Position numbers and translations under genes: made by a program. The notes beneath the pieces are model-generated. The model was not told where the DNA came from. It saw nothing but the letters and a program-made list of their open reading frames with translations, and did not search any database. Positions 16,060 to 25,475 of a stretch of 64,000 bases of DNA are shown in pieces. Source of the stretch: Amorphus orientalis. Lineage in GTDB: Bacteria; Pseudomonadota; Alphaproteobacteria; Rhizobiales; Amorphaceae. Numbering within the stretch: position 1 is the first letter of the stretch; every line of letters begins with the position of its first letter. The DNA lies in NCBI RefSeq assembly GCF_030814015.1, contig NZ_JAUSUL010000003.1, positions 248,001-312,000 on the forward strand, read 5' to 3'.

Positions 16060-17952
16060 ATGTACGACCACATCGACACGGCGACCCGTTTGTCGACGCG
16101 CGCCGCGGATCCCGGCATCGGCCGGCGCACCCTTTCGCAGGCTCGGCGGGCCATCGCCGGCACCGCGCTGGCGGCGCCGGCGCTTCTGTTCGCCCTCGGC
16201 TCGGCTCCCGTCCTCGCCCAGTCCGACACCAGCGGCAATTCCGGCAACGCCGCGTCCCAGAGCACGTCCGGCAGCACGAGCAGCGACGCGACGACCGGTT
16301 CGGACGCGACGGCGGCCAAGAGCACGACCTCCGCGGCGGCCGACGATCTTATCGCCAAAGGCAAGTATCTCGTCACCGCGGCCGACTGCATGCCCTGCCA
16401 CACCGGACAGGGTGCGGAACCCTTTTCCGGCGGCCTGATGCTCGACACGCCGTTTGGCGGCATCTCCTCGCCGAACATCACGCCGGACAACGAGACCGGC
16501 ATCGGAACCTGGTCGGAGAAGGAGTTCTACCGGGCGCTCCACAACGGCATCGGCAAGGACGGCGAATATCTCTATCCGGCCATGCCCTACACCTCGTTCA
16601 CCAAGATCACCGAGGACGACGTCAAGGCGATCTACGCCTATCTGCAGTCGCTCCAGCCGGTGAACAATCCGCGCAAGCCGAACACGATGACGTTCCCGTT
16701 CAACGTGCGCGACGGGCTGGCGGCCTGGAACCTGCTCTATTTCACGCCCGGCACCTTCCAGCCCGATCCCAGCCTCTCCGATCAGATCAATCGCGGCGCG
16801 TACCTGGTCGAGGGCCCGGGCCACTGCGGCGAGTGCCATACTCCGCGCAACGTCGCCGGAGCGATGGAGAACAGCGAGTTCCTTGCCGGCGGCAAGCTGC
16901 TCGGTCAGCCCTATTCCGCGCCGAACATCTCCGGGTCGCTGCAGGACGGCATCGGCGACTGGTCGACCCAGGAGATCGTCGATTATCTCCACACCGGCGC
17001 CGACAAGAAGAAGGGCACCGTGTTCGGCCCGATGGCCGACGTGGTCACCCACTCCCTGTCGAAGCTGACCGACGACGACATCGAGGCCATCGCGGTCTAT
17101 CTGAAGCAGACCAAGGCGGAGTCCGGTGACGAGACGAAGGTCGCCGACACCACCACCAAGGCCGGCTCGGAGGTCTATCTGAACAACTGCGCCCAGTGCC
17201 ACCAGTCGACCGGGCTCGGCATCTCCGGTTCGGTGCCGCCGCTTGCCGGCAACGACGCGGTCGCCCAGGCCGGCCCGCAGAACGCCATCACGGCCGTGCT
17301 CGGCGGCCTTCCGGGTCAGGGCTCCTACATCCAGATGCCGGCCTTCGGCGGCCAGTTCGACGACCAGCAGATCGCCGACGTGGTCAACTTCGTGCGGACC
17401 AACTGGGGCAATGAAGGCTCCGCCGACGCGACGCCTTCGATGGTCGCCAGCCTGCGTAACCAGGTGACCCCCACCGGCGTCGCGTCCGAGGCCGCACGCA
17501 GCTTCGGGTGCCCGGCGGTGTCCGAGTCCGGATCCCAGGATGCGATCACCGCGCCGGCCAAGGCCATCCTCGACGGCTTCCAGGGCGTGACGGATGCGGA
17601 GATGTCCAACCGGGTCGGCGAGCTGGTCCGGCTGGTCAAGTCCGCCAATCCGGGCAGCCAGGACGCCGATATCGCCGACACGCTCGTCGCCGCCTACTGC
17701 CCGGTCGTGGCCGCCGACGGCGACCTGACGATCTCGGAGAAGAAGGCTCGGATCGACACGTTCCTGACCGAGGTCAATTCCGAACTCGATCGCAGCACCA
17801 TGCCGTCCGGAAGCCGCGTCCTCCTGCAGGTGCCCGTGTCTCCGGAAGTCGCCGATCAGGTCAACTCGGCCGCTCGAGCCGCCAAGGAGCAGCCGGGCGA
17901 ATATCTCGGCAAGCTGATCGAGGACCAGGTGAAAGCCCCTGCCGCCCAATAG
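16060..17952 (+). CDS. Tri-heme periplasmic cytochrome c (alcohol dehydrogenase cytochrome subunit-like)
   Basis: 630 aa with a signal peptide whose hydrophobic core is near 31-52 (ending VLAQ). A Ser/Thr/Ala linker follows, then three class I cytochrome domains with heme motifs CMPCH (110-114), CGECH (256-260) and CAQCH (377-381). The first two domains match the cytochrome subunit of membrane-bound alcohol/gluconate/sorbitol dehydrogenases, which passes electrons from a periplasmic dehydrogenase to ubiquinone. No catalytic dehydrogenase gene is nearby. Beyond residue 450 comes a heme-free extension of about 170 residues not usual for the family. Oxidation substrate and partner are unknown. 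Confidence 0.85.
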   Translation: MYDHIDTATRLSTRAADPGIGRRTLSQARRAIAGTALAAPALLFALGSAPVLAQSDTSGNSGNAASQSTSGSTSSDATTGSDATAAKSTTSAAADDLIAKGKYLVTAADCMPCHTGQGAEPFSGGLMLDTPFGGISSPNITPDNETGIGTWSEKEFYRALHNGIGKDGEYLYPAMPYTSFTKITEDDVKAIYAYLQSLQPVNNPRKPNTMTFPFNVRDGLAAWNLLYFTPGTFQPDPSLSDQINRGAYLVEGPGHCGECHTPRNVAGAMENSEFLAGGKLLGQPYSAPNISGSLQDGIGDWSTQEIVDYLHTGADKKKGTVFGPMADVVTHSLSKLTDDDIEAIAVYLKQTKAESGDETKVADTTTKAGSEVYLNNCAQCHQSTGLGISGSVPPLAGNDAVAQAGPQNAITAVLGGLPGQGSYIQMPAFGGQFDDQQIADVVNFVRTNWGNEGSADATPSMVASLRNQVTPTGVASEAARSFGCPAVSESGSQDAITAPAKAILDGFQGVTDAEMSNRVGELVRLVKSANPGSQDADIADTLVAAYCPVVAADGDLTISEKKARIDTFLTEVNSELDRSTMPSGSRVLLQVPVSPEVADQVNSAARAAKEQPGEYLGKLIEDQVKAPAAQ

Positions 17953-18001
17953 GCGTCGGGCCGCTCAGCCGGCCGGACGATAAGGCCCTGATCAACTAAA
18001 A

Positions 18002-18031
18002 ATGCCCCGCGTCGGGATCGGCGCGGGGCAT
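18002..18031. terminator. Strong hairpin after the cytochrome gene
   Basis: ATGCCCCGC (18002-18010) pairs with GCGGGGCAT (18023-18031) over a 12-base loop. The A run TAAAAA lies on the left, so the T tract follows the hairpin only on the minus strand, although both flanking genes point right. It may still end the cytochrome transcript without a T run. Confidence 0.55.
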
Positions 18032-18120
18032 CTGCGTTTCGCACAAGCCGTGTTCGCTGGGCCACCGGAACCAGACCGGGCCGCCTGACGGAAACCAGGC
18101 AGACGGGGGGATCTATTCGC

Positions 18121-19356
18121 ATGAAGCGGTACTGGAAGTGGGCCATCGCCATCTCGATTGCCGTGCCCGTACTTTTGCTGGTCTTCCTTCTGGCGACCGG
18201 CGAGAGAGGGTTGTCGTCAGGCAAGCGGTCGAAACCGCGCACTTCCTTCGAGCCCCGGGATGTCGCAACCTATCAGGTGACGGGGCCGGAGGCCGAACGG
18301 CTCGGCTGGTCGGCGGATCGCCTGGCCGCCATGCTGGACTACCTGTCCCGGCTGAGCGCGGATGCGTTCGTGATCGTGACGGACGGCGAGATCGTCGCCT
18401 CGCTGGGCCCGCTCGACACGGTCTACAACGTCCATTCCGTGCGCAAGGCCATGCTCAACGCCGTCGTCGGCCAGCATGTCGGCGACGCGCCGGACGAACT
18501 GCCGCTCGATGCCACGCTGGAACAGCTCGGCATCGACGATGAGCCTGACCCGCTCACCCCTCTGCAAAGGCAGGCGACGGTGCTCCACCTGGTGCGGAGC
18601 ATGTCGGGGATCAATCATCCGGCAGCGGCCGAAGGCGGTCTGACCGCCGACAAGGACAAGCGGCTCGGTCACGACGAGAACCAGCCGGGCTCCGTCTGGG
18701 CCTACAACAATTGGGACTACAACGCGCTGACCACGATTCTTGAGGAGCAGACCGGCCAGTCCGTGGCCGAAGCCTTCAAATCCGGCATCGCCGATCCGCT
18801 CGGCTTCCAGGATTTCTCGGAGGAGTCGGTCTCTCGCAGCGTTGAGCTTGACCTGTCCCAACACCCGGCCGCGGCTTTCAGGCTGTCGGCACGCGACCTC
18901 GCCAGGTTCGGCCAGCTGTATCTCGACGGCGGCGTCGTCGATGGGAAAGCCGTGCTGCCGGCAACCTGGATCGATCGCATTTCGAACGACTATGTGGACA
19001 CCGGAATGCCGGGGCTCCGCGGCGGACATGGCTATCTCTGGTGGATTCCCGATGCCGAAACGGGCCTCCCCGAAGGCAGCTTCTTCGGATGGGGCCTCGG
19101 GCAGCAGGCCGTGTTCGTCGTCCCCGTCTGGGACACCGTCATCGTGCACCAGTCGGACACGACGGAGTTCATCAAGCGGTGGCTGAACCTTCAACGGGAA
19201 GGTGTGGACGGCGATACGGCGCTCGAGCAGATCGTCGTCGAGTGTCTTCAGAAAGGCGGACCGGCGATCGAATTCTGCAGAGAGCACAGGTTCACCAGCC
19301 GCCGGGAATTCGACGGCCTGATCTCGCTGATCGCCGACGCGCGCCTGTCGGACTGA
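18121..19356 (+). CDS. Beta-lactamase-fold serine hydrolase (class C/PBP-like)
   Basis: 411 aa. An N-terminal membrane anchor (about residues 8-26) places the domain in the periplasm. The catalytic set of the penicilloyl serine transferase fold is visible: SVRK (Ser-x-x-Lys), the YNN in AYNNWDYN (Tyr-x-Asn), and GWGLGQQ in place of the KTG box. It is related to esterases, amidases and penicillin-binding proteins of the AmpC/EstB type, and the cellular substrate is not known. It is a single gene, converging on pyrF with a 68-base gap. Confidence 0.8.
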   Translation: MKRYWKWAIAISIAVPVLLLVFLLATGERGLSSGKRSKPRTSFEPRDVATYQVTGPEAERLGWSADRLAAMLDYLSRLSADAFVIVTDGEIVASLGPLDTVYNVHSVRKAMLNAVVGQHVGDAPDELPLDATLEQLGIDDEPDPLTPLQRQATVLHLVRSMSGINHPAAAEGGLTADKDKRLGHDENQPGSVWAYNNWDYNALTTILEEQTGQSVAEAFKSGIADPLGFQDFSEESVSRSVELDLSQHPAAAFRLSARDLARFGQLYLDGGVVDGKAVLPATWIDRISNDYVDTGMPGLRGGHGYLWWIPDAETGLPEGSFFGWGLGQQAVFVVPVWDTVIVHQSDTTEFIKRWLNLQREGVDGDTALEQIVVECLQKGGPAIEFCREHRFTSRREFDGLISLIADARLSD

Positions 19357-19424
19357 GTGGGCCACGCCGGCGGACCAGTCATCGAGGCTGTCGGCTGGCC
19401 ACCCGTGCTCGCGCCCGTTCCCGG

Positions 19425-20132
19425 CTAGAGCGCCGCCGCAATCTCGTCGACGATGGCGGCGGCTGCGGCGCGGCGGTCGTCCGCGTTCAGAATCGGCCGG
19501 CCCACCACGAGATAGTCGGCACCTGCCTTGATCGCGTCGGTCGGCGTGGTCACCCGCTTCTGATCGCCGGTCTCCGAGCCCGACGGGCGGATGCCCGGCG
19601 TTACCAGCACGACCTGACTGCCAAGACGGTTCCGGAGTTCGGCGACTTCCTGGGCCGAACACACGAGACCGTCGGCCCCGTTCTCGATCGCCTTCTGGGC
19701 CCGCGAGGCCACCAGGTCGCCGACCGGTCCGACGAGACCCGCCTCGGCGAGGTCCGCGTCGTCCATGGAGGTGAGCACGGTGACGCCAAGCACCATCAGA
19801 TCGTGGCCGAGGGCCGCCTCGGCCGCGGCCGCGATCGCCTTCGGATAGGCATGCACCGTGAGCATCACCGCGCCGCTCTTCAGGATCGACCGGACCGCGT
19901 TGGCAACGGTGTTATCGATGTCGAGGAGCTTGGCATCGAGAAAAACAGTCTCTCCCTGGGCCGTCAGCCTGCGGGCGAGATCGATCCCGCCGGCATAGAT
20001 CAGCTCGAGGCCGATCTTGTAGGCTCCGACCACGCCGGACGTTTCCGACACGACCGCCTCGGCCTCCGTCACGGTCGGAACATCAAGCGCGAGGATCAGC
20101 CGGTCTTTCGGTTGAGAGGGCTTCAGACGCAT
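19425..20132 (-). CDS. pyrF: Orotidine 5'-phosphate decarboxylase
   Basis: 235 aa from the ATG at 20132, which has AGGAAG a few bases upstream; a second ATG at 20150 has none. It decarboxylates OMP to UMP, the last step of pyrimidine synthesis. The catalytic D-x-K-x-x-D-I region reads [11 protein letters not shown]. The N-terminal [18 protein letters not shown] and DYLVVGRPI are family-typical. It is transcribed away from the his operon. Confidence 0.95.
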   Translation of the reverse strand: MRLKPSQPKDRLILALDVPTVTEAEAVVSETSGVVGAYKIGLELIYAGGIDLARRLTAQGETVFLDAKLLDIDNTVANAVRSILKSGAVMLTVHAYPKAIAAAAEAALGHDLMVLGVTVLTSMDDADLAEAGLVGPVGDLVASRAQKAIENGADGLVCSAQEVAELRNRLGSQVVLVTPGIRPSGSETGDQKRVTTPTDAIKAGADYLVVGRPILNADDRRAAAAAIVDEIAAAL

Positions 20133-20272
20133 CGAACCTTCCTGTCGCATACCCGTGCGCCTGGGCGCACGAACGCACTTTTATCCACGTCTTCCGTGTT
20201 TCTTTTCAATCGCGCACCGTGTTGATACAAGGCATCTTTCGCTGGTCTCCACCAATTAGAGGATCTGCCCCG

Positions 20273-20869
20273 GTGCCTCGGATCGCCAAGATCGTCCGGC
20301 AGACGAACGAAACGTCTATCACAGTCGACGTCGACCTCGACGGCAGCGGCCGCACCGAGATCGCCACCGGCGTGGGCTTCTTCGACCATATGCTGGACCA
20401 GCTCGGCCGCCACTCGATGATCGACCTGACCGTCAGGGCCGAGGGCGACACGCACATTGACGATCACCACACCGTCGAAGACACCGGCATTGCGCTCGGG
20501 CAGGCGGTGCGCGAGGCGCTGGGCGACCGGCGCGGCATCACCCGCTACGCTGATGCCTATCTGCCGATGGACGAGACCCTCACGCGGGCGGCGATCGACA
20601 TTTCCGGGCGGCCCTATCTCGTCTTTCGTGCCCCGTTCTCCGCGCCGAAGATCGGCACGTTCGATACGGAACTGGTTCCGGAGTTCTTCCGGGCCTTCGC
20701 CATGAACGCCGGCGTGACGCTGCACGTGGAAACGCTGTACGGTGAGAACAATCACCATATCGCCGAGAGCTGTTTCAAGGCACTCGCCCGGTGCCTCGGC
20801 GCAGCGGTCGCCATCGACCCGCGGCGCGCGGACGACGTTCCCTCGACAAAGGGAACCCTGAACGGCTAA
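20273..20869 (+). CDS. hisB: Imidazoleglycerol-phosphate dehydratase
   Basis: 198 aa from GTG at 20273, which has AGAGGA nine bases upstream. This opens [13 protein letters not shown], the usual N terminus; the frame reaches back to 20219 without homology. Metal-binding motifs are [21 protein letters not shown] and [10 protein letters not shown]. It dehydrates IGP to imidazole acetol phosphate in histidine synthesis. It is first in hisB-DUF2628-hisH-hisA-hisF-hisE-coaA. It lacks the fused phosphatase of the enterobacterial HisB, as is normal for the order. Confidence 0.96.
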   Translation: MPRIAKIVRQTNETSITVDVDLDGSGRTEIATGVGFFDHMLDQLGRHSMIDLTVRAEGDTHIDDHHTVEDTGIALGQAVREALGDRRGITRYADAYLPMDETLTRAAIDISGRPYLVFRAPFSAPKIGTFDTELVPEFFRAFAMNAGVTLHVETLYGENNHHIAESCFKALARCLGAAVAIDPRRADDVPSTKGTLNG

Positions 20870-20933
20870 GTCGCTGTCCGGGGAGAGACAAGCCGTCGCT
20901 GGACGCGCCCGGCGCGCAAACGGGAACCGAACC

Positions 20934-21434
20934 ATGGCCGTTTACACGGTGCTGCTTCCACCGCCGTCGAACAAGGACGGGGCCCCTTCGCCTTTGGAGC
21001 GCGCGGTCTTCGTGCGCGAGGGCTTCGCGTGGCTCGCGCTCTTCTTCCCGGTGCTGTGGCTCCTGTTCCATCGCATGTGGCTGCTGCTCATCCTGTTCGT
21101 TGCCGTCACTGTCGGCGTAGAACTCGCAGCCTCGCTCATCGGCGGTCCGGTCCCGGGCGTGTTCGGCTTCGCGATTGCCGTCCTGTTCGCCTTCGAAGCG
21201 AACGGCCTCCGGCGCTGGGCCCTGGTTCAGCGCGGCTACGAACTCGCCGGCATTGTCGCCGGATCGAACCGGACCGAGTGCGAGCGCCGCTTTTTCGCCG
21301 AGGTCCAGGAACCGGTATCGGCCTCGGTCATCGACCCGGCCCCGACGAGCCCGCGCCGGTCGGTTCTGGTCGTGCCGCCGCGGGGCGACCCGGGCGTGCT
21401 CGGCCTGTTTCCGCAAAAGGGGACTTCTTCGTGA
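20934..21434 (+). CDS. DUF2628 membrane protein embedded in the his operon
   Basis: 166 aa. It opens [11 protein letters not shown] and carries three hydrophobic stretches (about residues 33-50, 52-70 and 80-100) of the DUF2628 type. It sits between hisB and hisH, and its TGA overlaps the GTG start of hisH (21431-21434), so it is translated with histidine genes. DUF2628 genes at this place are common in Hyphomicrobiales. No role in histidine synthesis is known. Confidence 0.8.
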   Translation: MAVYTVLLPPPSNKDGAPSPLERAVFVREGFAWLALFFPVLWLLFHRMWLLLILFVAVTVGVELAASLIGGPVPGVFGFAIAVLFAFEANGLRRWALVQRGYELAGIVAGSNRTECERRFFAEVQEPVSASVIDPAPTSPRRSVLVVPPRGDPGVLGLFPQKGTSS

Positions 21435-22084
21435 ACAACGTCGTCATCGTCGATTACGGCTCGGGCAATCTGCGCTCGGCGGCCAAGGCGGTGGAGCGTG
21501 CCGCGACCGAGGCCAGCGTCGAGATCGATCTCAAGGTCACGGCCGCCATCGACCGCGTTTTGGAGGCCGACCGGCTGATCCTGCCGGGCGTCGGCGCGTT
21601 CGCCGACTGCCGCCGCGGCCTGGAGACGGAACCCGATATGATCGAGGCGATCCGGTCCGTCGTGGAGGAGCGCGCCGCACCGTTTCTCGGCATCTGCGTC
21701 GGCATGCAGCTGATGGCCGACCGCGGGCTCGAATACGAGATCACGCCGGGCTTCGGCTGGATCCACGGCGACGTCACGCGCATCACGCCGGCCGACCCCA
21801 CACTGAAGATTCCGCACATGGGCTGGAATACCCTCGACGTGACCGGGCAGCACCCGATCCTGGAGGGCATCCCGACCGGGCCTGAGGGATGGCACGCCTA
21901 TTTCGTGCACTCCTACCACATGTCCCCTGCCGATCCGGACGACCTGATCGCGACCACGGACTATGCCGGGCCGATCACGGCAATCGTCGGTCGCGACAAT
22001 GTGGTGGGGACCCAGTTCCACCCGGAAAAGAGCGAAAAGCTCGGCATCAGACTTCTCTCCAATTTCCTCAGGTGGGACCCGTGA
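21431..22084 (+). CDS. hisH: Imidazole glycerol phosphate synthase glutaminase subunit
   Basis: 217 aa from GTG at 21431. Class I glutamine amidotransferase: nucleophile Cys in [11 protein letters not shown], His and Glu of the triad in FHPEKS. It supplies ammonia to HisF through the HisH-HisF complex. Start and end are both coupled: GTGA with the DUF2628 gene upstream and GTGA with hisA downstream. Confidence 0.96.
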   Translation: MNNVVIVDYGSGNLRSAAKAVERAATEASVEIDLKVTAAIDRVLEADRLILPGVGAFADCRRGLETEPDMIEAIRSVVEERAAPFLGICVGMQLMADRGLEYEITPGFGWIHGDVTRITPADPTLKIPHMGWNTLDVTGQHPILEGIPTGPEGWHAYFVHSYHMSPADPDDLIATTDYAGPITAIVGRDNVVGTQFHPEKSEKLGIRLLSNFLRWDP

Positions 22085-22845
22085 TCCTCTTCCCGGCAAT
22101 CGATCTCAAGGACGGCGCCTGCGTCCGGCTGCTGCAGGGCGACATGGCGCGGGCGACCGTCTTCAACGACGATCCGGCCGCCCAGGCCGCCGCGTTTGCG
22201 GACGCCGGGTTCGAGTGGCTGCACATCGTCGACCTGAACGGCGCCTTTGCCGGCAAGAGCGTCAACACCGAACCCGTGGAAGCCATTCTCGCCCGGGTTT
22301 CCATTCCGGTGCAGCTGGGCGGCGGCATCCGCGATCTGGCCGGGATCGAGGCCTGGCTAGCCCGCGGGGTGACCCGCGTCATTCTCGGGACCGCGGCCCT
22401 GCGCGATCCGGATCTGGTGCTGGCGGCCTGCCGGGCCCATCCCAACCGGATCGCCGTCGGCATCGATGCCCGGGGCGGGCGCGTCGCGGTCGAGGGCTGG
22501 GCGGAAACGGCGGAGACCCGCGCGGTGGATCTGGCGCGCCGGTTCGAGGACGCCGGCGTGGCCGCGATCATCTACACCGACATCGCCCGCGACGGCATGC
22601 TGGCCGGCCTCAACATGGACGAGACGCTGGCGCTGGCCGATGCCGTCGACATTCCGGTGATCGCCTCCGGCGGCCTCAACGGCATGGACGACATCGAGCG
22701 GCTGGCCTCGGACGGGTCGGCCCGGCTGGCAGGCGCCATCGCCGGACGGGCGCTTTATGACGGACGGCTGGATCCGAAAGCCGCACTCGAGCGTCTCAAG
22801 GCGGCCGACGGCGGCGCAATTGCCGCCGGCGGGCGACTGGGCTAG
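22081..22845 (+). CDS. hisA: Phosphoribosylformimino-5-aminoimidazole carboxamide ribotide isomerase
   Basis: 254 aa from GTG at 22081. TIM-barrel enzyme: catalytic Asp in FPAIDLKDG, phosphate-binding VQLGGGIRD and a second Asp in [10 protein letters not shown]. It isomerises ProFAR to PRFAR before the HisH-HisF step. It overlaps the hisH stop by 4 bases and is followed by hisF after 31 bases. Confidence 0.96.
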   Translation: MILFPAIDLKDGACVRLLQGDMARATVFNDDPAAQAAAFADAGFEWLHIVDLNGAFAGKSVNTEPVEAILARVSIPVQLGGGIRDLAGIEAWLARGVTRVILGTAALRDPDLVLAACRAHPNRIAVGIDARGGRVAVEGWAETAETRAVDLARRFEDAGVAAIIYTDIARDGMLAGLNMDETLALADAVDIPVIASGGLNGMDDIERLASDGSARLAGAIAGRALYDGRLDPKAALERLKAADGGAIAAGGRLG

Positions 22846-22876
22846 ACACCCCCGATCTGCGAAAGGCCGCGATCCC

Positions 22877-23650
22877 GTGCTGAAGACCCGCGTCATACCC
22901 TGTCTCGACGTCCACGAAGGGCGCGTGGTGAAGGGCGTCCAGTTCGTCGACCTGGTCGATGCCGGCGACCCCGTCCAGGCGGCGATCGCCTATGATTCCG
23001 CCGGCGCGGACGAGCTGTGCTTCCTCGACATCACGGCCAGCCACGAGGAGCGCTCGATTATCCTCGACGTGGTTCGGCGCACCGCCGAGGTCTGCTTCAT
23101 GCCGGTGACGGTCGGCGGCGGCGTGCGCTCCAACGACGATATCCGCCAGCTGCTCCTGGCCGGCGCCGACAAGGTGTCCATCAACACCGCCGCCGTCCAC
23201 GATCGCCAGTTCGTGCGCCGGGCGGCGGAAAAGTTCGGCAGCCAGTGCATCGTCGTGGCGATCGACGCCAAGCGCGTGAACCATCCCGACGAACCGCCGC
23301 GCTGGGAGGTGTTCACCCACGGCGGACGGCGCTCGGCGAAGATCGACGCCATCGAATATGCCCGGGAAGTCGAGATGCTCGGCGCGGGCGAGATCCTGCT
23401 GACCTCCATGGACCGGGACGGCACCAAGGACGGCTACGACATCGAGCTCACCCGGGCGATCACCGACGCCGTCACCATTCCCGTCATCGCGTCGGGCGGT
23501 GTCGGCACCCTCGATCATCTGGTCCAGGGTGTGCGCGACGGCCATGCCTCGGCGGTGCTCGCCGCCTCGATCTTCCATTTCGGCACCTACTCGATCCAGG
23601 AAGCCAAGGAAGCGATGGCGGAGGCCGGCATCCCGGTGCGGCTGACATGA
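22877..23650 (+). CDS. hisF: Imidazole glycerol phosphate synthase cyclase subunit
   Basis: 257 aa from GTG at 22877; the frame is open further but homology starts here. TIM barrel with the catalytic Asp residues in IPCLDVHEG and [10 protein letters not shown], and VTVGGGVRS for phosphate. It closes the imidazole ring using ammonia from HisH. Its stop overlaps the hisE start as ATGA. Confidence 0.97.
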   Translation: MLKTRVIPCLDVHEGRVVKGVQFVDLVDAGDPVQAAIAYDSAGADELCFLDITASHEERSIILDVVRRTAEVCFMPVTVGGGVRSNDDIRQLLLAGADKVSINTAAVHDRQFVRRAAEKFGSQCIVVAIDAKRVNHPDEPPRWEVFTHGGRRSAKIDAIEYAREVEMLGAGEILLTSMDRDGTKDGYDIELTRAITDAVTIPVIASGGVGTLDHLVQGVRDGHASAVLAASIFHFGTYSIQEAKEAMAEAGIPVRLT

Positions 23651-23970
23651 GCGCGTTCGCCCTGGAAGACCTGGCCGCGATCGTGGCCGCCCGGGCGGAG
23701 GCGGATCCTTCGGAGTCCTACACCGCAAAACTTGCGGCCAAGGGCCGGGCCCACTGCGCCCGCAAGTTCGGCGAGGAGGCGGTGGAGGCCATTGTCGCGG
23801 CGGGCGAAGGCGACCTCGACGGCTTGCGCGGCGAGGCCGCCGATGTTCTCTATCATCTGCTGGTTCTGCTAAAGGTTGCAGGCGTGCCCTATGACGAGGT
23901 CGTCGCCGAGCTCGCCCGCCGAACCGGCCAGACCGGCCTCGAAGAGAAGGCCTCGCGGCCCAACCCCTGA
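23647..23970 (+). CDS. hisE: Phosphoribosyl-ATP pyrophosphatase
   Basis: 107 aa, the usual size of stand-alone HisE. Carries the E-rich metal-binding helices [13 protein letters not shown] and [14 protein letters not shown] of the MazG-like all-alpha fold. It removes pyrophosphate from PR-ATP. hisI (PR-AMP cyclohydrolase), hisG and hisD are not in this window, so the pathway is split across the chromosome. Confidence 0.95.
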   Translation: MSAFALEDLAAIVAARAEADPSESYTAKLAAKGRAHCARKFGEEAVEAIVAAGEGDLDGLRGEAADVLYHLLVLLKVAGVPYDEVVAELARRTGQTGLEEKASRPNP

Positions 23971-24007
23971 CCGGGCCTCTGGCATCCGGTCGTCGGACCC
24001 CTCTTTC

Positions 24008-24961
24008 ATGGACACCTTCAATCCGATGGAGCTTTCGCCTTACCGCGTCTTCTCAAAGGCTGAATGGGCGCGTCTGCGCGCCGACACGCCGATGACGCTC
24101 TCGGCGGAGGAAGTGCAGCAGCTTCAGGCCTACAACGACCAGGTCAGTCTGGAAGAGGTGGAGGCGATCTACCTTCCCCTGGCCCGGCTCCTGTCGATGT
24201 ATGTGGAGGCGACCCAGGCCCTCCACGCCACCACCAACCGCTTTCTCGGCCGCGACGACGGACAGATCCCGTTCGTGATCGGCATTGCCGGGTCGGTCGC
24301 CGTGGGGAAGTCGACGACCGCCCGTCTCCTGCAGGCGCTCCTGTCGCGCTGGCCGACCAGCCCGACCGTCGACCTCGTGCCGACCGACGGCTTCCTGTTT
24401 CCCAACGCGGTTCTGGAAGCCGAAGGCCTGATGGAGCGCAAGGGCTTCCCGGAAAGCTACGACCTCAAGTCGCTGCTCGCCTTCCTGCATGACGTCAAAT
24501 CCGGCGTCGCCAGCGTCGAGGCGCCGGTTTACTCGCATCTGACCTACGATGTGGTGGACGGCGAGACGATCCGGGTCGACCGGCCCGACATCCTCATCCT
24601 GGAGGGTCTGAACGTTCTGCAGACGAGCCGGCTCTCCCGCGAAAGCCGCGGCATCCCGTTCGTGTCGGACTTCTTCGACTACTCGATCTACATCGAGGCG
24701 GACGAAGAGGTGCTGCACCGCTGGTACATGGAACGGTTCATGCGCCTGAAGGGCACGCGCTTCCACGATCCGCGCTCCTATTTCCACAAATACGCCGACA
24801 TCTCCGATGACGAGGCGCTCACCTTCGCCAACCGGCTGTGGAACCGGATCAACCTGGTGAATTTGCGCGAGAACATCCGCCCGACCCGCCCCCGCGCCGA
24901 CCTGATCCTGTCCAAGAATGCCGAGCACCGGATCGAGACGGTCGCGCTTCGTAAGATCTGA
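24008..24961 (+). CDS. coaA: Type I pantothenate kinase
   Basis: 317 aa from the ATG at 24008, 37 bases after hisE. P-loop GSVAVGKST near residue 100, then [24 protein letters not shown] and SHLTYDVV for pantothenate binding, all CoaA hallmarks. It phosphorylates pantothenate, the committed step of CoA synthesis. The hisE-coaA pairing is typical of the order. It ends 6 bases from the convergent MerR gene. Confidence 0.96.
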   Translation: MDTFNPMELSPYRVFSKAEWARLRADTPMTLSAEEVQQLQAYNDQVSLEEVEAIYLPLARLLSMYVEATQALHATTNRFLGRDDGQIPFVIGIAGSVAVGKSTTARLLQALLSRWPTSPTVDLVPTDGFLFPNAVLEAEGLMERKGFPESYDLKSLLAFLHDVKSGVASVEAPVYSHLTYDVVDGETIRVDRPDILILEGLNVLQTSRLSRESRGIPFVSDFFDYSIYIEADEEVLHRWYMERFMRLKGTRFHDPRSYFHKYADISDDEALTFANRLWNRINLVNLRENIRPTRPRADLILSKNAEHRIETVALRKI

Positions 24962-24967
24962 GGGCCT

Positions 24968-25399
24968 CTATCGCCCGGACCGCGCCCGCCGATCGGGCGC
25001 GGCGATCGCCCCGCTGGCCGCCGCCTTCACGATCCGGCGGAAGGTCGGGCATTCCATGTGGCTTGGAGCGGAACAGGCGGCCGCGTGGCGCAGCCCGTCC
25101 CGCATTGCGGTGAGTTCGCGGATGCGGGCATCGATCTCGTCCGCCTTGGCCACGAGCTTCGTCCGGTCGATGGCCGGCCGCCCGTCCGGGCCGAGCATTT
25201 CGCCGATCTCGTCGAGGGCGAACCCGGACGCCCGGCCGAGGGCAATCAGCGCGAGCCGCTCCAGGACGTCCGGATCGAACGTGCGCCGCAGACCGCGCCG
25301 TCCCGAGGCCGTGATCAGCCCCTTTTCCTCGTAGTAGCGCAGCGTCGAGGCCGGCACGCCCGACCGTTTCGCCACCTCGGCGATATCCAGATCCCGCAC
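24968..25399 (-). CDS. MerR-family transcription regulator with a C-x7-C effector site
   Basis: 143 aa from GTG at 25399; the frame is open upstream but family homology starts at MRDLDIAEVAKRSGVP. A winged HTH with LRYYEEKGLI at 20-29 is followed by a long dimerisation helix (about 80-105). C109 and C117 are separated by seven residues and followed by Pro, the same C-x7-CP spacing as copper sensor CueR. It would bind the 19-bp-spacer promoter next door and twist it to activate the divergent methyltransferase gene. The effector (metal or thiol reagent) is inferred only from spacing. Confidence 0.8.
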   Translation of the reverse strand: MRDLDIAEVAKRSGVPASTLRYYEEKGLITASGRRGLRRTFDPDVLERLALIALGRASGFALDEIGEMLGPDGRPAIDRTKLVAKADEIDARIRELTAMRDGLRHAAACSAPSHMECPTFRRIVKAAASGAIAAPDRRARSGR

Positions 25400-25403
25400 G
25401 GGC

Positions 25404-25434
25404 TTGACCTCAAGTCGACTTGAACTGGCAGAAT
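25404..25434 (+). promoter_or_regulatory. MerR-type promoter/operator with 19-bp spacer
   Basis: TTGACC (25404-25409), 19 bases, then CAGAAT (25429-25434), pointing into the methyltransferase gene. Inside the spacer is a perfect 14-base palindrome, TCAAGTCGACTTGA (25410-25423). An overlong spacer with a central dyad is the hallmark of MerR-activated promoters. It lies 5 bases from the MerR start codon on the other strand, so the regulator could also repress itself here. Confidence 0.75.
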
Positions 25435-25475
25435 GCTGCGCAAGCCTGAGACTTGCAAGGACAGCGGAGACACGC

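Noticed and set aside
15898-17949. 683-codon minus-strand frame over the cytochrome c gene
   Set aside because: The three CxxCH motifs and signal peptide on the plus strand settle the coding strand; the antisense frame has no known domain.
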